NCBI RefSeq assembly: GCF_016803135.1
Contig: NZ_JAEVFE010000003.1
Span: forward strand, 186,001 to 250,000
DNA length: 64,000 nt
Direction of reading: 5' to 3'
From: Altererythrobacter sp. C41
GTDB lineage: Bacteria; Pseudomonadota; Alphaproteobacteria; Sphingomonadales; Sphingomonadaceae
Below are positions 23,881-32,405 of this stretch, in pieces (position 1 is the stretch's first letter; each line of letters starts with the position of its first letter). A program made the position numbers and the translations under genes. The notes under the pieces are model-generated. The model worked only from the letters and a program-made list of their open reading frames with translations. It was not told the origin of the DNA and did not search any database.

Positions 23881-25098
23881 TCAGTCGCTCCCGGCCCGAC
23901 CAGGTTCGTCGCCGGGATGCGCCGTGGTCATGCGCAGGATCGTGAACCCGACGACGGCCGAGCAGAGGGAGCCAAGCAGGATCCCGATCTTGGCCTCGTC
24001 GATCAGCAGGCGATAACCGGGGAACGCCAGTTCGCCGATGAACAGCGACATGGTGAAGCCGATCCCGCACAGGATCGAAACGCCCCAGATTTCGGGCCAG
24101 TTCGCCCCCTGCGGCCGGGGAGCGAAGCCGATTCGATCGGCGACGAAGATCGCTGAGACGATGCCGATCTGCTTGCCGAAGAACAGGCCCGCGGCGATCG
24201 CGAGCGGCAGCGGCGCAAACACGCCTGCCAGCCCGAGGCCGGACAGGTTCACGCCGGCATTGGCGAAGCCGAACACCGGCACGATCAGGTAGGCGCTCCA
24301 CGGCGCCAACTGGTGCTCGAGCCGTTCGAGCATCGTCTCGTCGTTCTTCCCGACCATCGGGATCAGCATCGCGGCGGCGACCCCGGCGATGGTCGCGTGC
24401 ACGCCCGAATTGAGCACGAAGTACCACAGCACGACCGCCAGCAGCAGAAAGGGCACCACGGTCTTCACGCGCATCCGGTTGAGCGCCAGCATGACGCCCA
24501 GGATCACCAGTGCGCCGACCAGCCACATGAACTTGATGCCCGCGGTATAGGCGACCGCGATGATCAGCACCGCGCCGATGTCGTCGACGATCGCGACCGT
24601 CAGCAGGAACAGCCGCAACGACGCCGGCACCCGGTTGCCGAGCAGGCCGAGCACTCCCATCGCGAAGGCGATGTCGGTCGCGGCCGGAATGGCCCACCCC
24701 TGGGCGAGCTGCGGGTCCTCTCCCTGGACGAAGAAGAAATAAACCAGCGCGGGCGCCAGCATCCCCGCCGCCGCAGCAAGGACCGGCAGCCGCCGCTGCT
24801 CCGCGGTGCTGAGCTGCCCTTCAATCCACTCGCGTTTCACCTCCAGCCCGACGACGAAGAAGAAGATCGCCATCAGCCCGTCGTTGATCCACAGATGCAG
24901 CGTGTTGAGCTTCGCAACCGGCGTGAAAGCGAACGGCGCGTGAAACAGATCATGGTAGCTGTGCGCCAGCGGCGAGTTGGCGATCAGCATCGCCGCGGCT
25001 GCCACCAGGATGAGCAGCACCCCCGCCGAAGCATCGCCGACGAACAGCGCACGGACGGGGGCGACGAGATCGAGGATCGGTTTGGGTGCTTTGGCCAT
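23881..25098 (-). CDS. nhaA: Na+/H+ antiporter NhaA
   Basis: Electrogenic inner-membrane antiporter that exports Na+ in exchange for protons. A 405-residue protein with about twelve transmembrane segments. The conserved core is present: HLWINDGLMAIFFFVVGLEVKREW, IPAATDIAFAMGVLGLLG and the paired acidic residues in TVAIVDDIGAVLIIAVAY that bind the ion. C-terminal segments (ILCGIGFTMSLFIGELAF) are also typical. The gene is divergent from the NfrB-like transferase with 80 bp between them. Salt handling fits a marine or brackish organism, though this is a weak inference. Confidence 0.97.
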   Translation of the reverse strand: MAKAPKPILDLVAPVRALFVGDASAGVLLILVAAAAMLIANSPLAHSYHDLFHAPFAFTPVAKLNTLHLWINDGLMAIFFFVVGLEVKREWIEGQLSTAEQRRLPVLAAAAGMLAPALVYFFFVQGEDPQLAQGWAIPAATDIAFAMGVLGLLGNRVPASLRLFLLTVAIVDDIGAVLIIAVAYTAGIKFMWLVGALVILGVMLALNRMRVKTVVPFLLLAVVLWYFVLNSGVHATIAGVAAAMLIPMVGKNDETMLERLEHQLAPWSAYLIVPVFGFANAGVNLSGLGLAGVFAPLPLAIAAGLFFGKQIGIVSAIFVADRIGFAPRPQGANWPEIWGVSILCGIGFTMSLFIGELAFPGYRLLIDEAKIGILLGSLCSAVVGFTILRMTTAHPGDEPGRAGSD

Positions 25099-25178
25099 GG
25101 GAACGCTCCATTTCGGATTTCCTAGTGCGTTGCAAGTCCAGCGGCCCTTGGATAGAAATCCCCGCGGGGGGATAACGG

Positions 25179-26576
25179 ATGCTGTCCGGGGGATTGCCGC
25201 TGCTCGATTGGGTGGTGCTCGTCCAACGCGAGCTGCTTCTTTTCGCAGCGGTGTTTTTTCTGATCGGTGCGCTCGACGAGTTCGCGATCGATTTCGCGTG
25301 GCTCTGGCTGCGGCTGAGCGGCCGCGCGCGGCCCGCGGTCTACGATCCCGCGCGTCCCGATCGCCCGCCGCTGCGCCAGGCGGCGGTGTTCATTCCCGCC
25401 TGGCACGAGGATCGCGTGATCGGCGCGACGGTGCGGCACATGCTGCGGGTCTGGCCCGACCGCACCTTGCGCATCTACGTCGGCTGCTACTGCAACGATC
25501 CGGCGACGATCGAGGCGGTCGCGGCGGCCGCCAGTGGCGACGACCGCGTGCGGGTGGTGATCAACGAAGCCGCAGGGCCGACGACCAAGGCGGATTGCCT
25601 CAACCGCCTCTACGCCGCGCTGGAGGCGGACGAGGCACGCGGCGGCACGCGTGCCGCCAGCGTCCTGCTGCACGATGCGGAGGACATGGTCGATCCCGCC
25701 GCGCTGGCGCTGATCGACGAGTGCCTGCGCGGCGCCGATCTCGTGCAACTGCCCGTCCTGCCGTTGCCCCAAGCGGAGTCGCGCTGGGTCGGCAGCCACT
25801 ATTGCGAGGAGTTCGCCGAGAGCCACAGCAAGGGCCTGGTGGTCCGCGACGCGCTCGGCGCGGGCATCCCGCTCGCGGGCGTGGGGTGCGGCATCGCGCG
25901 CGACGCATTGGCCCGCCTCGCGGCCAGCCGGGGCCTCCACGCACCGTTCGCCACCGACAGCCTGACCGAAGATTACGAACTCGGCCTCGGCATCGCGGAG
26001 ATGGGCGGGCGGACCCGCTTCGTGCGGCGCAGGTCCGCCGACGGGCAACTGATCGCCACGCGTGCCTTCTTCCCTTCGCGGCTTCATCAGGCCGTCCGTC
26101 AGAAGACGCGGTGGATCCTGGGGATCGCCTTCCAGGGCTGGGACCGGCTTGGCTGGCATGGGCGCCCGGTCGAAGTCTGGATGCGGCTGCGCGATCGGCG
26201 CGGGCCGTTCGCGGCGCTCCTGCTGGGCGTCGCGCTTGCCGCGCTGTTTCTCGGCGGGATCGGTTCGGCGGCGAGCCTCGCCGGCTGGACCGCCGCGCCC
26301 GAACTCTCGCCGGCGCTCGAAGCGATCCTCATCGCCAATATCGCCGCCTTGCTGTGGCGCTGCGTCTTTCGCTTCGCCTTCACCGCGCGCGAGCATGGTT
26401 TCGGCGAAGGCGTTCGCGCGGTCCTGCGCCTGCCGGTCGCCAATTTCATTGCGATGCTGGCGGGGCGGCGCGCCTTGTCCGCCTATGTCCGAAGCCTGCG
26501 CGGCGCGCGGCCGCAATGGGACAAGACCGAGCACGACGCGCATCCCGCGCTCCTGCCCCGCCGGGTGACGTCATGA
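25179..26576 (+). CDS. NfrB-like membrane glycosyltransferase (GT2)
   Basis: A 465-residue inner-membrane glycosyltransferase resembling phage N4 adsorption protein B. An N-terminal transmembrane segment (LLLFAAVFFLIGALDEFAIDF) precedes the GT-A domain. Metal and substrate motifs are HDAED at 165-169, TED at 263-265 and QKTRW at 308-312, the arrangement of processive polysaccharide synthases. Two or three C-terminal transmembrane segments follow. E. coli NfrB lacks visible relatives here of its c-di-GMP-binding MshEN-type C-terminal domain, so this is a shorter form. It overlaps the next gene by four bases and is likely to make an exported glycan. Confidence 0.88.
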   Translation: MLSGGLPLLDWVVLVQRELLLFAAVFFLIGALDEFAIDFAWLWLRLSGRARPAVYDPARPDRPPLRQAAVFIPAWHEDRVIGATVRHMLRVWPDRTLRIYVGCYCNDPATIEAVAAAASGDDRVRVVINEAAGPTTKADCLNRLYAALEADEARGGTRAASVLLHDAEDMVDPAALALIDECLRGADLVQLPVLPLPQAESRWVGSHYCEEFAESHSKGLVVRDALGAGIPLAGVGCGIARDALARLAASRGLHAPFATDSLTEDYELGLGIAEMGGRTRFVRRRSADGQLIATRAFFPSRLHQAVRQKTRWILGIAFQGWDRLGWHGRPVEVWMRLRDRRGPFAALLLGVALAALFLGGIGSAASLAGWTAAPELSPALEAILIANIAALLWRCVFRFAFTAREHGFGEGVRAVLRLPVANFIAMLAGRRALSAYVRSLRGARPQWDKTEHDAHPALLPRRVTS

Positions 26577-27712
26577 GCGGCAACGCGGGCCGGCGCCGGG
26601 GTGAGCCCCTGCTGATGCTCGCGGTTCTGCTGACCGCCTGGGTCGGAACGCGGGCGATGGTGTGGGAATCCCCATCGCGGCCGCTGGAGACGATGTTGGA
26701 GAGTGTGGCCCCGCCGATGTCGACACCCAGCGCCGCGCCCGTAGCGGCGTCCCCCGCACAGGACGCGGCGATCGTTCAGACTACAGCGGATCGGAAGTTT
26801 GGCCCGTTGGCGGCTGGTCCCGGGCCGGTGCCCGCGAGCCTGGTCGCGCTGCTCGAACCGCTCCCGGTCTGGCAGGTTCAGGCGACCTCCAGTTCGCCGC
26901 CAGCCTCCCGCAGCGAGGTCATGGCCAGCCACCAGCTCCTGTGGCTCGCCGCGACCGCGCAGCTTCCCGTTCCGCCCGATGTGGCGGCGCTCCTGCGGGC
27001 GAGGGCGGCGTCGCCCGCAATCCGCACGCGGCCGCCTCTCGCGGTACGGAAGCCCGACCGATGGTCGTTCGACGCCTGGCTGCTCCTGCGCCCGGGGGAG
27101 GGCGGCGAAGCTGCAGCGGGCGGGCGGTCGGCGAGCTACGGTGCCAGCCAGGCGGGCGCGGTGATCCGCTATCGCCTCGCATCCGGCAGCGCGCGCCGGC
27201 CAGCGGCCTACGCCCGTGCGACGCAGGCGCTCGCCGCCGGCAGGGAGTCGGAACTGGCTGCCGGATTGGCCGCGCGCCCTTTCGCGGCGGTGCCGGTGTC
27301 GCTCTATTCCGAAGTGCGGGTGACGCGGCACGGTAGCGGTAAGGTCGAACTTCGGCCGGCGGCCTTTGCCGTCACCGAGCTCCCGCCGGTGGCTCTGCCG
27401 CTGGGGCTCCGCGGCGAGGCCTATGCGCAGGCGGGCTATGTCGGCGGCAGGTTCGCCACCGCCTTCGCCGACGGGCAGGCGCGGGTCGATCGCGAGGTCG
27501 CCCGCTTCGACCTCGCCGAAGTGCGGGCCGGAGCCGGAGTCTGGGGCGGAGCACAGAAGGGTGCGGCGCGGCTCGATATTGGCCCCACGGCGTCGCTCGA
27601 CCTCGAGATCGGCGATGCGCCTGCCCGGCTGGCGCTCGACTACCGCTGGCGTATCGCAGGGGAAGCCGCGCCCGGGCGAGGCATTGCGGTCACGCTTTCG
27701 ACCGGATTTTAA
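26573..27712 (+). CDS. NfrA-C-like outer-membrane partner of the glycosyltransferase
   Basis: A 379-residue protein starting with a membrane/signal segment (LLMLAVLLTAWVGTRAMVW). A low-complexity Ala/Pro-rich stretch follows up to about residue 150. From about 165 the sequence alternates like a beta-barrel (RWSFDAWLLLRPG, GAVIRYRLA, AYAQAGYVGGRFATAFADGQ) and ends in AVTLSTGF with a terminal Phe, as expected for outer-membrane insertion. The pattern fits the C-terminal barrel of NfrA without its TPR region. It overlaps the NfrB-like gene by ATGA. The assignment depends on context; I could not verify homology. Confidence 0.7.
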   Translation: MSGNAGRRRGEPLLMLAVLLTAWVGTRAMVWESPSRPLETMLESVAPPMSTPSAAPVAASPAQDAAIVQTTADRKFGPLAAGPGPVPASLVALLEPLPVWQVQATSSSPPASRSEVMASHQLLWLAATAQLPVPPDVAALLRARAASPAIRTRPPLAVRKPDRWSFDAWLLLRPGEGGEAAAGGRSASYGASQAGAVIRYRLASGSARRPAAYARATQALAAGRESELAAGLAARPFAAVPVSLYSEVRVTRHGSGKVELRPAAFAVTELPPVALPLGLRGEAYAQAGYVGGRFATAFADGQARVDREVARFDLAEVRAGAGVWGGAQKGAARLDIGPTASLDLEIGDAPARLALDYRWRIAGEAAPGRGIAVTLSTGF

Positions 27713-27744
27713 TCCGCCCGCTTTCAACCGCCGCTGCCCTCGGT

Positions 27745-28015
27745 TAGGGTCGAAACCCGATCAGGTCGCGGTCGTGACGGAGCGGATTTTGGCACCAGGC
27801 AAGGAGCAAGTAGGGAGCGATGTTCCTGCATCGTGACCGACGCGCGACGCTGCATGGCGTCAAGATCCGCCCGCCGCGCAGCGGTTGCCCCTGGAAGCCC
27901 GCCGAGCGGCGTCGCTGGCTTGCGCGTAGCTTTGGCTACGCGACTGCGCTGCGCTCCTTGTCAGCGGGCTTCCAGGGGCAATCACGATCCTCGACCTGAT
28001 CGGGTTTTGACCCTA
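27745..28015. repeat. Nested inverted-repeat element (three-way junction fold)
   Basis: Outer arms 27745-27777 and 27982-28015 are inverted repeats about 33 bp long with about four differences (core AAACCCGATCAGGTCG). Inside, hairpin A pairs GCGGATTTTGGC (27782-27793) with GTCAAGATCCGC (27857-27868). Hairpin B pairs TTGCCCCTGGAAGCCCGC (27883-27900) perfectly with 27964-27981, capped by CGCGTAGC-TTTG-GCTACGCG (27923-27942). Hairpin B abuts the outer right arm exactly. The whole could be a folded RNA, a MITE-like insertion or a cruciform. No transposase or target duplication is visible. Confidence 0.8.
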
Positions 28016-28025
28016 GGGCTTCGTC

Positions 28026-28940
28026 ATGGACGTGTACCTCCCCATCGCGAACCTGTCGGTGAACGGGCTGGTCATCGTCGGGCTGGGGGCGCTCACCGGG
28101 GTTCTTTCCGGCCTGTTCGGCGTCGGGGGCGGGTTCCTGACGACGCCGCTGCTGATCTTCTACGGCGTTCCGCCCACGGTCGCGGCGGCCTCGGCGGCGA
28201 CCCAGATCACCGGCGCCAGCGTCTCGGGCGTGCTCGCCCACGGCCGGCGCGGCGGGGTCGACTACCGCATGGGCAGCATAATGGTCGCCGGCGGCATTCT
28301 CGGCGCCGGGATCGGCGCGCTGCTGTTCCGCTTCTTCCAGTCGATCGGCCAGATCGATACGGTCATCAACGTCCTCTACGTCTTCCTGCTCGGCTCGGTC
28401 GGATCGCTGATGGCGCGCGAGGCGTGGCAGGCTGTCCGCCCGCCGGAGGGGGGCACTGCGAAGCCTGCGATGAAGCGCCGGCACCACCGGCTGATCGCGG
28501 CCTTGCCGCTGCGCTGGCGGTTCTACGGATCGGGCCTCTACATCTCCCCCATCGCGCCGCTGCTGCTGGGCGTGGTGGTCGGCACGCTGACCATGCTGAT
28601 GGGCGTGGGCGGCGGGTTCATCCTCGTGCCCGCGATGCTCTACATCCTGGGCATGAGCGCCAACGTCGTGGTCGGCACCTCGCTCTACAACATCCTGTTC
28701 GTCACCATGGTGACGACGATGATGCACGCGCTGACGACCCATGCAGTCGACATCGTGCTCGTCGCCCTGCTGCTGTTCGGGTCGGTAACGGGGGCGCAGC
28801 TCGGCACGCAGGTGGCGCAGAAGTTCAAGCCCGAATATCTGCGCCTCGCGCTGGCGGCCATCGTCCTCCTCATCACCGCCCGAATGTTCTTCGGCCTCTT
28901 CGTCCGGCCGGAGGAGATCTTCACCGTGGTGCCGCTGTGA
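28026..28940 (+). CDS. TauE/SafE-family sulfite/organosulfonate exporter
   Basis: A 304-residue inner-membrane protein with two homologous halves, each opening with a Gly-rich motif: GLFGVGGGFLTTPLLIFYGVPP near residue 30 and TMLMGVGGGFILVPAMLYILGM near 195. These are the TauE/SafE (DUF81) signatures. About eight transmembrane segments and a charged central loop are seen. The family exports sulfite, sulfoacetate or related anions, but specificity is unknown. The stop overlaps the next start by four bases (GTGA). The recurrent pairing with a TIGR02186 protein is known from other alphaproteobacteria. Confidence 0.93.
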   Translation: MDVYLPIANLSVNGLVIVGLGALTGVLSGLFGVGGGFLTTPLLIFYGVPPTVAAASAATQITGASVSGVLAHGRRGGVDYRMGSIMVAGGILGAGIGALLFRFFQSIGQIDTVINVLYVFLLGSVGSLMAREAWQAVRPPEGGTAKPAMKRRHHRLIAALPLRWRFYGSGLYISPIAPLLLGVVVGTLTMLMGVGGGFILVPAMLYILGMSANVVVGTSLYNILFVTMVTTMMHALTTHAVDIVLVALLLFGSVTGAQLGTQVAQKFKPEYLRLALAAIVLLITARMFFGLFVRPEEIFTVVPL

Positions 28941-29689
28941 AGCGCCTGTTCCTCCTCGTGGCACTGGTGATGCTCTCGGCCCAGCGGGACCCGATCCTGG
29001 TGCCCGAAGTCTCGCAGGACGACGTGCAGGTCCAGCAGGGCTTTACCGGCACCGAGCTGCTCCTGTTCGGCGCGATCCTCGATCCCACCGGCGCGCGGGC
29101 AGGGCAGGATTACGATATCGTCGTGGTCCTCAAGGGGCCGACGGAGCCGATCGCCGTGCGCGAGAAGGCGCGCGTCGGCGGCATCTGGGTCAATGCCGAC
29201 AGCACCGCGTTCCAGTCCGCGCCGTCGTTCTTCGCGGTCGCGTCCTCGCGCCCCATCGGGGAGATCGTCGACGAGCGGACCGCTGCGATCTACGAGCTCG
29301 GGCTGGACTACCTGCAGCTCTCGCCGACCGGCGCGATCGATCCGGAAGAGCAGACGCGCTTCACCGCCGGCCTGGTCGACTTGCGCAGCCGGCAGGGGCT
29401 CTACAAGGAAGATCCCAGCGGCGTGCAGATCAGCGAACAGGTGCTGTATCAGGCGCGGATCTCGCTCCCCTCGAACGTCCAGACCGGCACTTACACCGCC
29501 GAAACCTTCGCCATCACCCGCGGCCGCGTGATCGCCTCTGCCATTGCGGAGGTCGAAGTGCGCAAGGTCGGGTTCGAACGGTTCGTGGAAGTCTTCTCGG
29601 AACGGCAATCGCTGTTCTACGGCTTCCTGGCGGTCTTCCTGTCGGTCGGGATGGGCTGGGTCGCGGGGCGCCTTTTCGCGCTGATCTAG
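28937..29689 (+). CDS. TIGR02186 family membrane-anchored protein
   Basis: A 250-residue protein with an N-terminal signal or anchor (MKRLFLLVALVMLSAQ, start GTG), a beta-rich periplasmic domain, and a C-terminal transmembrane helix (FYGFLAVFLSVGMGWVAGRLF). Diagnostic segments are QDDVQVQQGFTGTELLLFGAI, REKARVGGIWVN and ITRGRVIASAIAEVEVRKVG. This matches TIGR02186, conserved next to TauE-like exporters; I know of no assigned function. The GTG start overlaps the TauE stop, so the pair is translationally coupled and probably works together in anion export. The upstream frame is open but only reads through the TauE gene. Confidence 0.88.
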   Translation: MKRLFLLVALVMLSAQRDPILVPEVSQDDVQVQQGFTGTELLLFGAILDPTGARAGQDYDIVVVLKGPTEPIAVREKARVGGIWVNADSTAFQSAPSFFAVASSRPIGEIVDERTAAIYELGLDYLQLSPTGAIDPEEQTRFTAGLVDLRSRQGLYKEDPSGVQISEQVLYQARISLPSNVQTGTYTAETFAITRGRVIASAIAEVEVRKVGFERFVEVFSERQSLFYGFLAVFLSVGMGWVAGRLFALI

Positions 29690-29774
29690 CTGGCCTTTCG
29701 GCCCCGTGTTGACCCGATCTTAACCACCCGGCGTTACGCCCGGCGCCCGGGCAGACGCAGGGATCGACCACTTC

Positions 29775-31499
29775 ATGACCGAGATGGGCCACGGCAACCT
29801 CGAACGGCGCCAGCCGCTCGACACGGCGACGCGGGACGGGGGCAGCGCCGCCGGGCACCCGCAGCCGCAAGCCGTCGCCTCCTCCACCCGGTCCGACAAT
29901 GCCATCCAGCCGATCGGCGTGGTCGTCGAAGTCGCCGGCTCCGGTTCGCAGATCGCGCTCGACGTGCAGCGGCTGAACGAGTGCATGGCCGACGAAGACC
30001 CTTCGGTCGCCCTCGCGGGGCAGGTCGGCAGCCAGATCAAGATCCGCGCCGGCAATGCCTGGCTGCTCGCCAGCGTCCGCAACCAGCGGCAGGATCTGCG
30101 GGCAGGCGGCGGGATCATCGCCGACGTCGACTTTCTCGGCGAAGGAATGGAGGAGAACGGGACCGGCCGCATCTACGGCTTCCGCCGCGGCGTCACCCGC
30201 TACCCCGTTCCCGGGGCGAAGATCTACCCGGCGACCACCGCCGATCTCCGGCACATCTACGCCAGCGATGGGCGCGCGAGCATCCAGATCGGCACCGTCT
30301 ATCCGACCCGGGACATTCGCGCGGGCCTCTACATCGATGCCATGCTCGGCAAGCACTTCGCGCTGCTCGGCTCGACCGGCACCGGCAAGTCGACCAGCGC
30401 TGCGCTGATCCTTCACCGCATCTGCGAGGCCGCGCCCGAGGGGCATGTGGTGATGATCGACCCGCACGGCGAATATGCCGCGGCGTTCCGCGACACCGGG
30501 ATGATCCTCGACGTCTCCAATCTCCAGCTCCCCTACTGGCTGATGAACTTCGAGGAGCATTGCGAGGCGCTGCTGACGACCAGCGGCAACGAGCGGCAGA
30601 CCGACATGGACATCCTCGCCAAGTGCCTGCTGCGGGCGCGAGGCAAGAACCGCCTGGCCGAAACGATGGGCAAAATCACCGTCGATTCGCCGATCCCCTA
30701 TCTCCTCTCGGACCTCTCGAACGAGCTCCAGAACGAGATGGGCAAGCTGGACAAGGCGACCTCGTCGGCGCCCTACATGCGGATCAAGAGCAAGCTCGAC
30801 GAGCTCAAGGGCGATCCGCGCTACCAGTTCATGTTCTCCGGCATGCTGGTCGGCGACACCATGGCGGAATTCATCGCCAAGATCTTCCGCATGCCCGGCG
30901 GGGGCAAGCCGATCTCGATCATCGACGTCTCCGGCGTCCCCTCGGACATCACCTCCACCGTGGTCGCCGTGCTGAGCCGTCTGGTGTTCGACTTCGCGAT
31001 CTGGGGGCGGGAGGAGAAGACCCGGCCGATCCTGCTCGTCTGCGAGGAAGCGCACCGCTACGTGCCCAACGAGGCTAACGCGGACGGATCGTCGGTCGGC
31101 ATGATCCTCAGCCGCATCGCCAAGGAAGGCCGCAAGTACGGCATCAGCCTCGGCCTCATTACCCAGCGCCCGTCCGATCTTGCCGAGGGCGTGCTGTCGC
31201 AATGCGGCACGATCATCGCCATGCGCCTCAACAACGACCGCGACCAGGCGTTCGTGAAAGCCGCCATGCCCGAAGGCGCGCGCGGCTTCCTCGATTCGAT
31301 TCCCGCCCTCCGCAACCGCGAATGTATCATCTGCGGCGAAGGCGTCGCGATCCCGATCCGCGTCAGCTTCGACAGCCTGGAAGAAGCCAAGCGCCCGGCG
31401 TCGGAAGACCCGAGCTTCGTCGAACTATGGAATGAAAGCGGCGGGGAGGAAGAGGCTGTGCAGCGTGTGGTGCGCCGCTGGCGCTCTCAGGGCCGCTAG
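29775..31499 (+). CDS. HerA/DUF87-type ATPase (no NurA partner)
   Basis: A 574-residue HerA-like P-loop ATPase of the FtsK/VirB4 superfamily. A HAS-barrel-like N-terminal domain (residues ~40-180) precedes Walker A GSTGTGKST at 199-207; MIDPHGEYA and Walker B LLVCEEAHRYVPNEAN follow. LGLITQRPSDLAEGVLSQCGT is the typical sensor/arginine-finger region. HerA works with the nuclease NurA in archaeal end resection, but no nuclease is next to this gene, as is common for the stand-alone bacterial forms. The first 40 residues are low-complexity, so the true start may be ATG 29787 or later. Confidence 0.9.
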   Translation: MTEMGHGNLERRQPLDTATRDGGSAAGHPQPQAVASSTRSDNAIQPIGVVVEVAGSGSQIALDVQRLNECMADEDPSVALAGQVGSQIKIRAGNAWLLASVRNQRQDLRAGGGIIADVDFLGEGMEENGTGRIYGFRRGVTRYPVPGAKIYPATTADLRHIYASDGRASIQIGTVYPTRDIRAGLYIDAMLGKHFALLGSTGTGKSTSAALILHRICEAAPEGHVVMIDPHGEYAAAFRDTGMILDVSNLQLPYWLMNFEEHCEALLTTSGNERQTDMDILAKCLLRARGKNRLAETMGKITVDSPIPYLLSDLSNELQNEMGKLDKATSSAPYMRIKSKLDELKGDPRYQFMFSGMLVGDTMAEFIAKIFRMPGGGKPISIIDVSGVPSDITSTVVAVLSRLVFDFAIWGREEKTRPILLVCEEAHRYVPNEANADGSSVGMILSRIAKEGRKYGISLGLITQRPSDLAEGVLSQCGTIIAMRLNNDRDQAFVKAAMPEGARGFLDSIPALRNRECIICGEGVAIPIRVSFDSLEEAKRPASEDPSFVELWNESGGEEEAVQRVVRRWRSQGR

Positions 31500-31515
31500 G
31501 TACGTTTAGGTCCTT

Positions 31516-32250
31516 CTAGGTTCCCCGCGTATCCCCATAAAGATGGATATGCAGCCGGTCGCTCATCCGGAAACCGCGCTCCAGGCATAACGGCGCAAGC
31601 CACGCCTGCCGCGCCCGCAGCGTCGCGCTGTCGGTGCCTTCGGGCATCAGGAACACATGCCCCGGCCGAAAGCGATAGCGCGCCTGAAGCGCCAGCACCT
31701 CCGTCACATCCTCGGGCGAGGCGATCACGAACTTGAACCAGGCGCGCGGATCGGCCGCGTAGGCATCGAGCCGCTCGGGCAGCAGCGCGAGCTCGGCCGG
31801 ATTGCCGCTGTGCGCGAGCTTGGGGCTGACGTTGTACTGGTCGATGCGGATGTCGAGCCGGGGCGGGGCGGCGACGGTGCCGTTGGTCTCGATCTCGACC
31901 GTCATGTCGGGCAACAGCTCGAGCAGCTTCGCCAGCGCGCCCGCCTGAAGCAGCGGCTCGCCGCCGGTGATCACGAGGCGCTTCTGGCCCAGCGCCGCGA
32001 TCCTCTGGGCAGCCTCCTCCTCGCTAAGTGTGATCTGATTGGCCTTGCGCTCGAACGTCTCGCCGGAGCGATGCGGCCGCTCGTCGCCCTCGAAATGCCA
32101 GGTATAGGCCGTGTCGCACCACTGGCATGCGAGGTTGCAGCGCGAGAGGCGCAGGAACGCGACCGGCACGCCGGCGCTTGGCCCTTCGCCCTGCAGCGAG
32201 GCGAAAATCTCCGGCTCGCCGGGACTTTGCGTGGCTAATACGATCGACAT
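31516..32250 (-). CDS. queE: 7-carboxy-7-deazaguanine synthase
   Basis: Radical-SAM enzyme that contracts 6-carboxytetrahydropterin to the 7-deazaguanine core, an intermediate of queuosine. The cluster motif is C38-x3-C42-x2-C45 in RLSRCNLACQWCDTAYTWH. SAM-binding LVITGGEPLLQ and VEIETNGT, and VSPKLAHSGN are all present. The N-terminal IFASLQGEGPSAGVPVAFLR is diagnostic of the family. At 244 residues it is the longer form with an insert after the cluster loop (FEGDERPHRSGETFER). It lies alone, converging with the HerA-like gene, with a family B repeat behind its start. No other queuosine genes are nearby. Confidence 0.96.
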   Translation of the reverse strand: MSIVLATQSPGEPEIFASLQGEGPSAGVPVAFLRLSRCNLACQWCDTAYTWHFEGDERPHRSGETFERKANQITLSEEEAAQRIAALGQKRLVITGGEPLLQAGALAKLLELLPDMTVEIETNGTVAAPPRLDIRIDQYNVSPKLAHSGNPAELALLPERLDAYAADPRAWFKFVIASPEDVTEVLALQARYRFRPGHVFLMPEGTDSATLRARQAWLAPLCLERGFRMSDRLHIHLYGDTRGT

Positions 32251-32277
32251 ACCCGGTTCAACTCAAGCTGTTCTTAG

Positions 32278-32399
32278 CCCCCTCCTCTTCAGAGGAGGGG
32301 GTTTGGGGGTGGTGCTCGCAACGCGAGAACAGTTCGCTTCGCGAGCGATGCTGGCGCATCGCCACCACCCCTCGATCCCCTCCTCTGAAGAGGAGGGGA
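32278..32399. repeat. Family B repeat (CCCTCCTCT...AGAGGAGGG type)
   Basis: Each end is a hairpin: CCCCTCCTCTTCAGAGGAGG at the left and CCCCTCCTCTGAAGAGGAGG at the right. GGTGGTG and CACCACC next to them extend the outer symmetry, and the middle holds smaller palindromes. A second copy lies at 52984-53080. This one separates the valS end from the queE start. Confidence 0.85.
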
Positions 32400-32405
32400 G
32401 GACTG

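Noticed and set aside
27820-27999. A 59-codon frame starting ATG TTC CTG within the nested repeat element
   Set aside because: It is preceded by AGGGAG, but its codons coincide with both hairpins and part of the outer arm, so the sequence is explained by pairing; the product is Arg-rich and unlike a protein.
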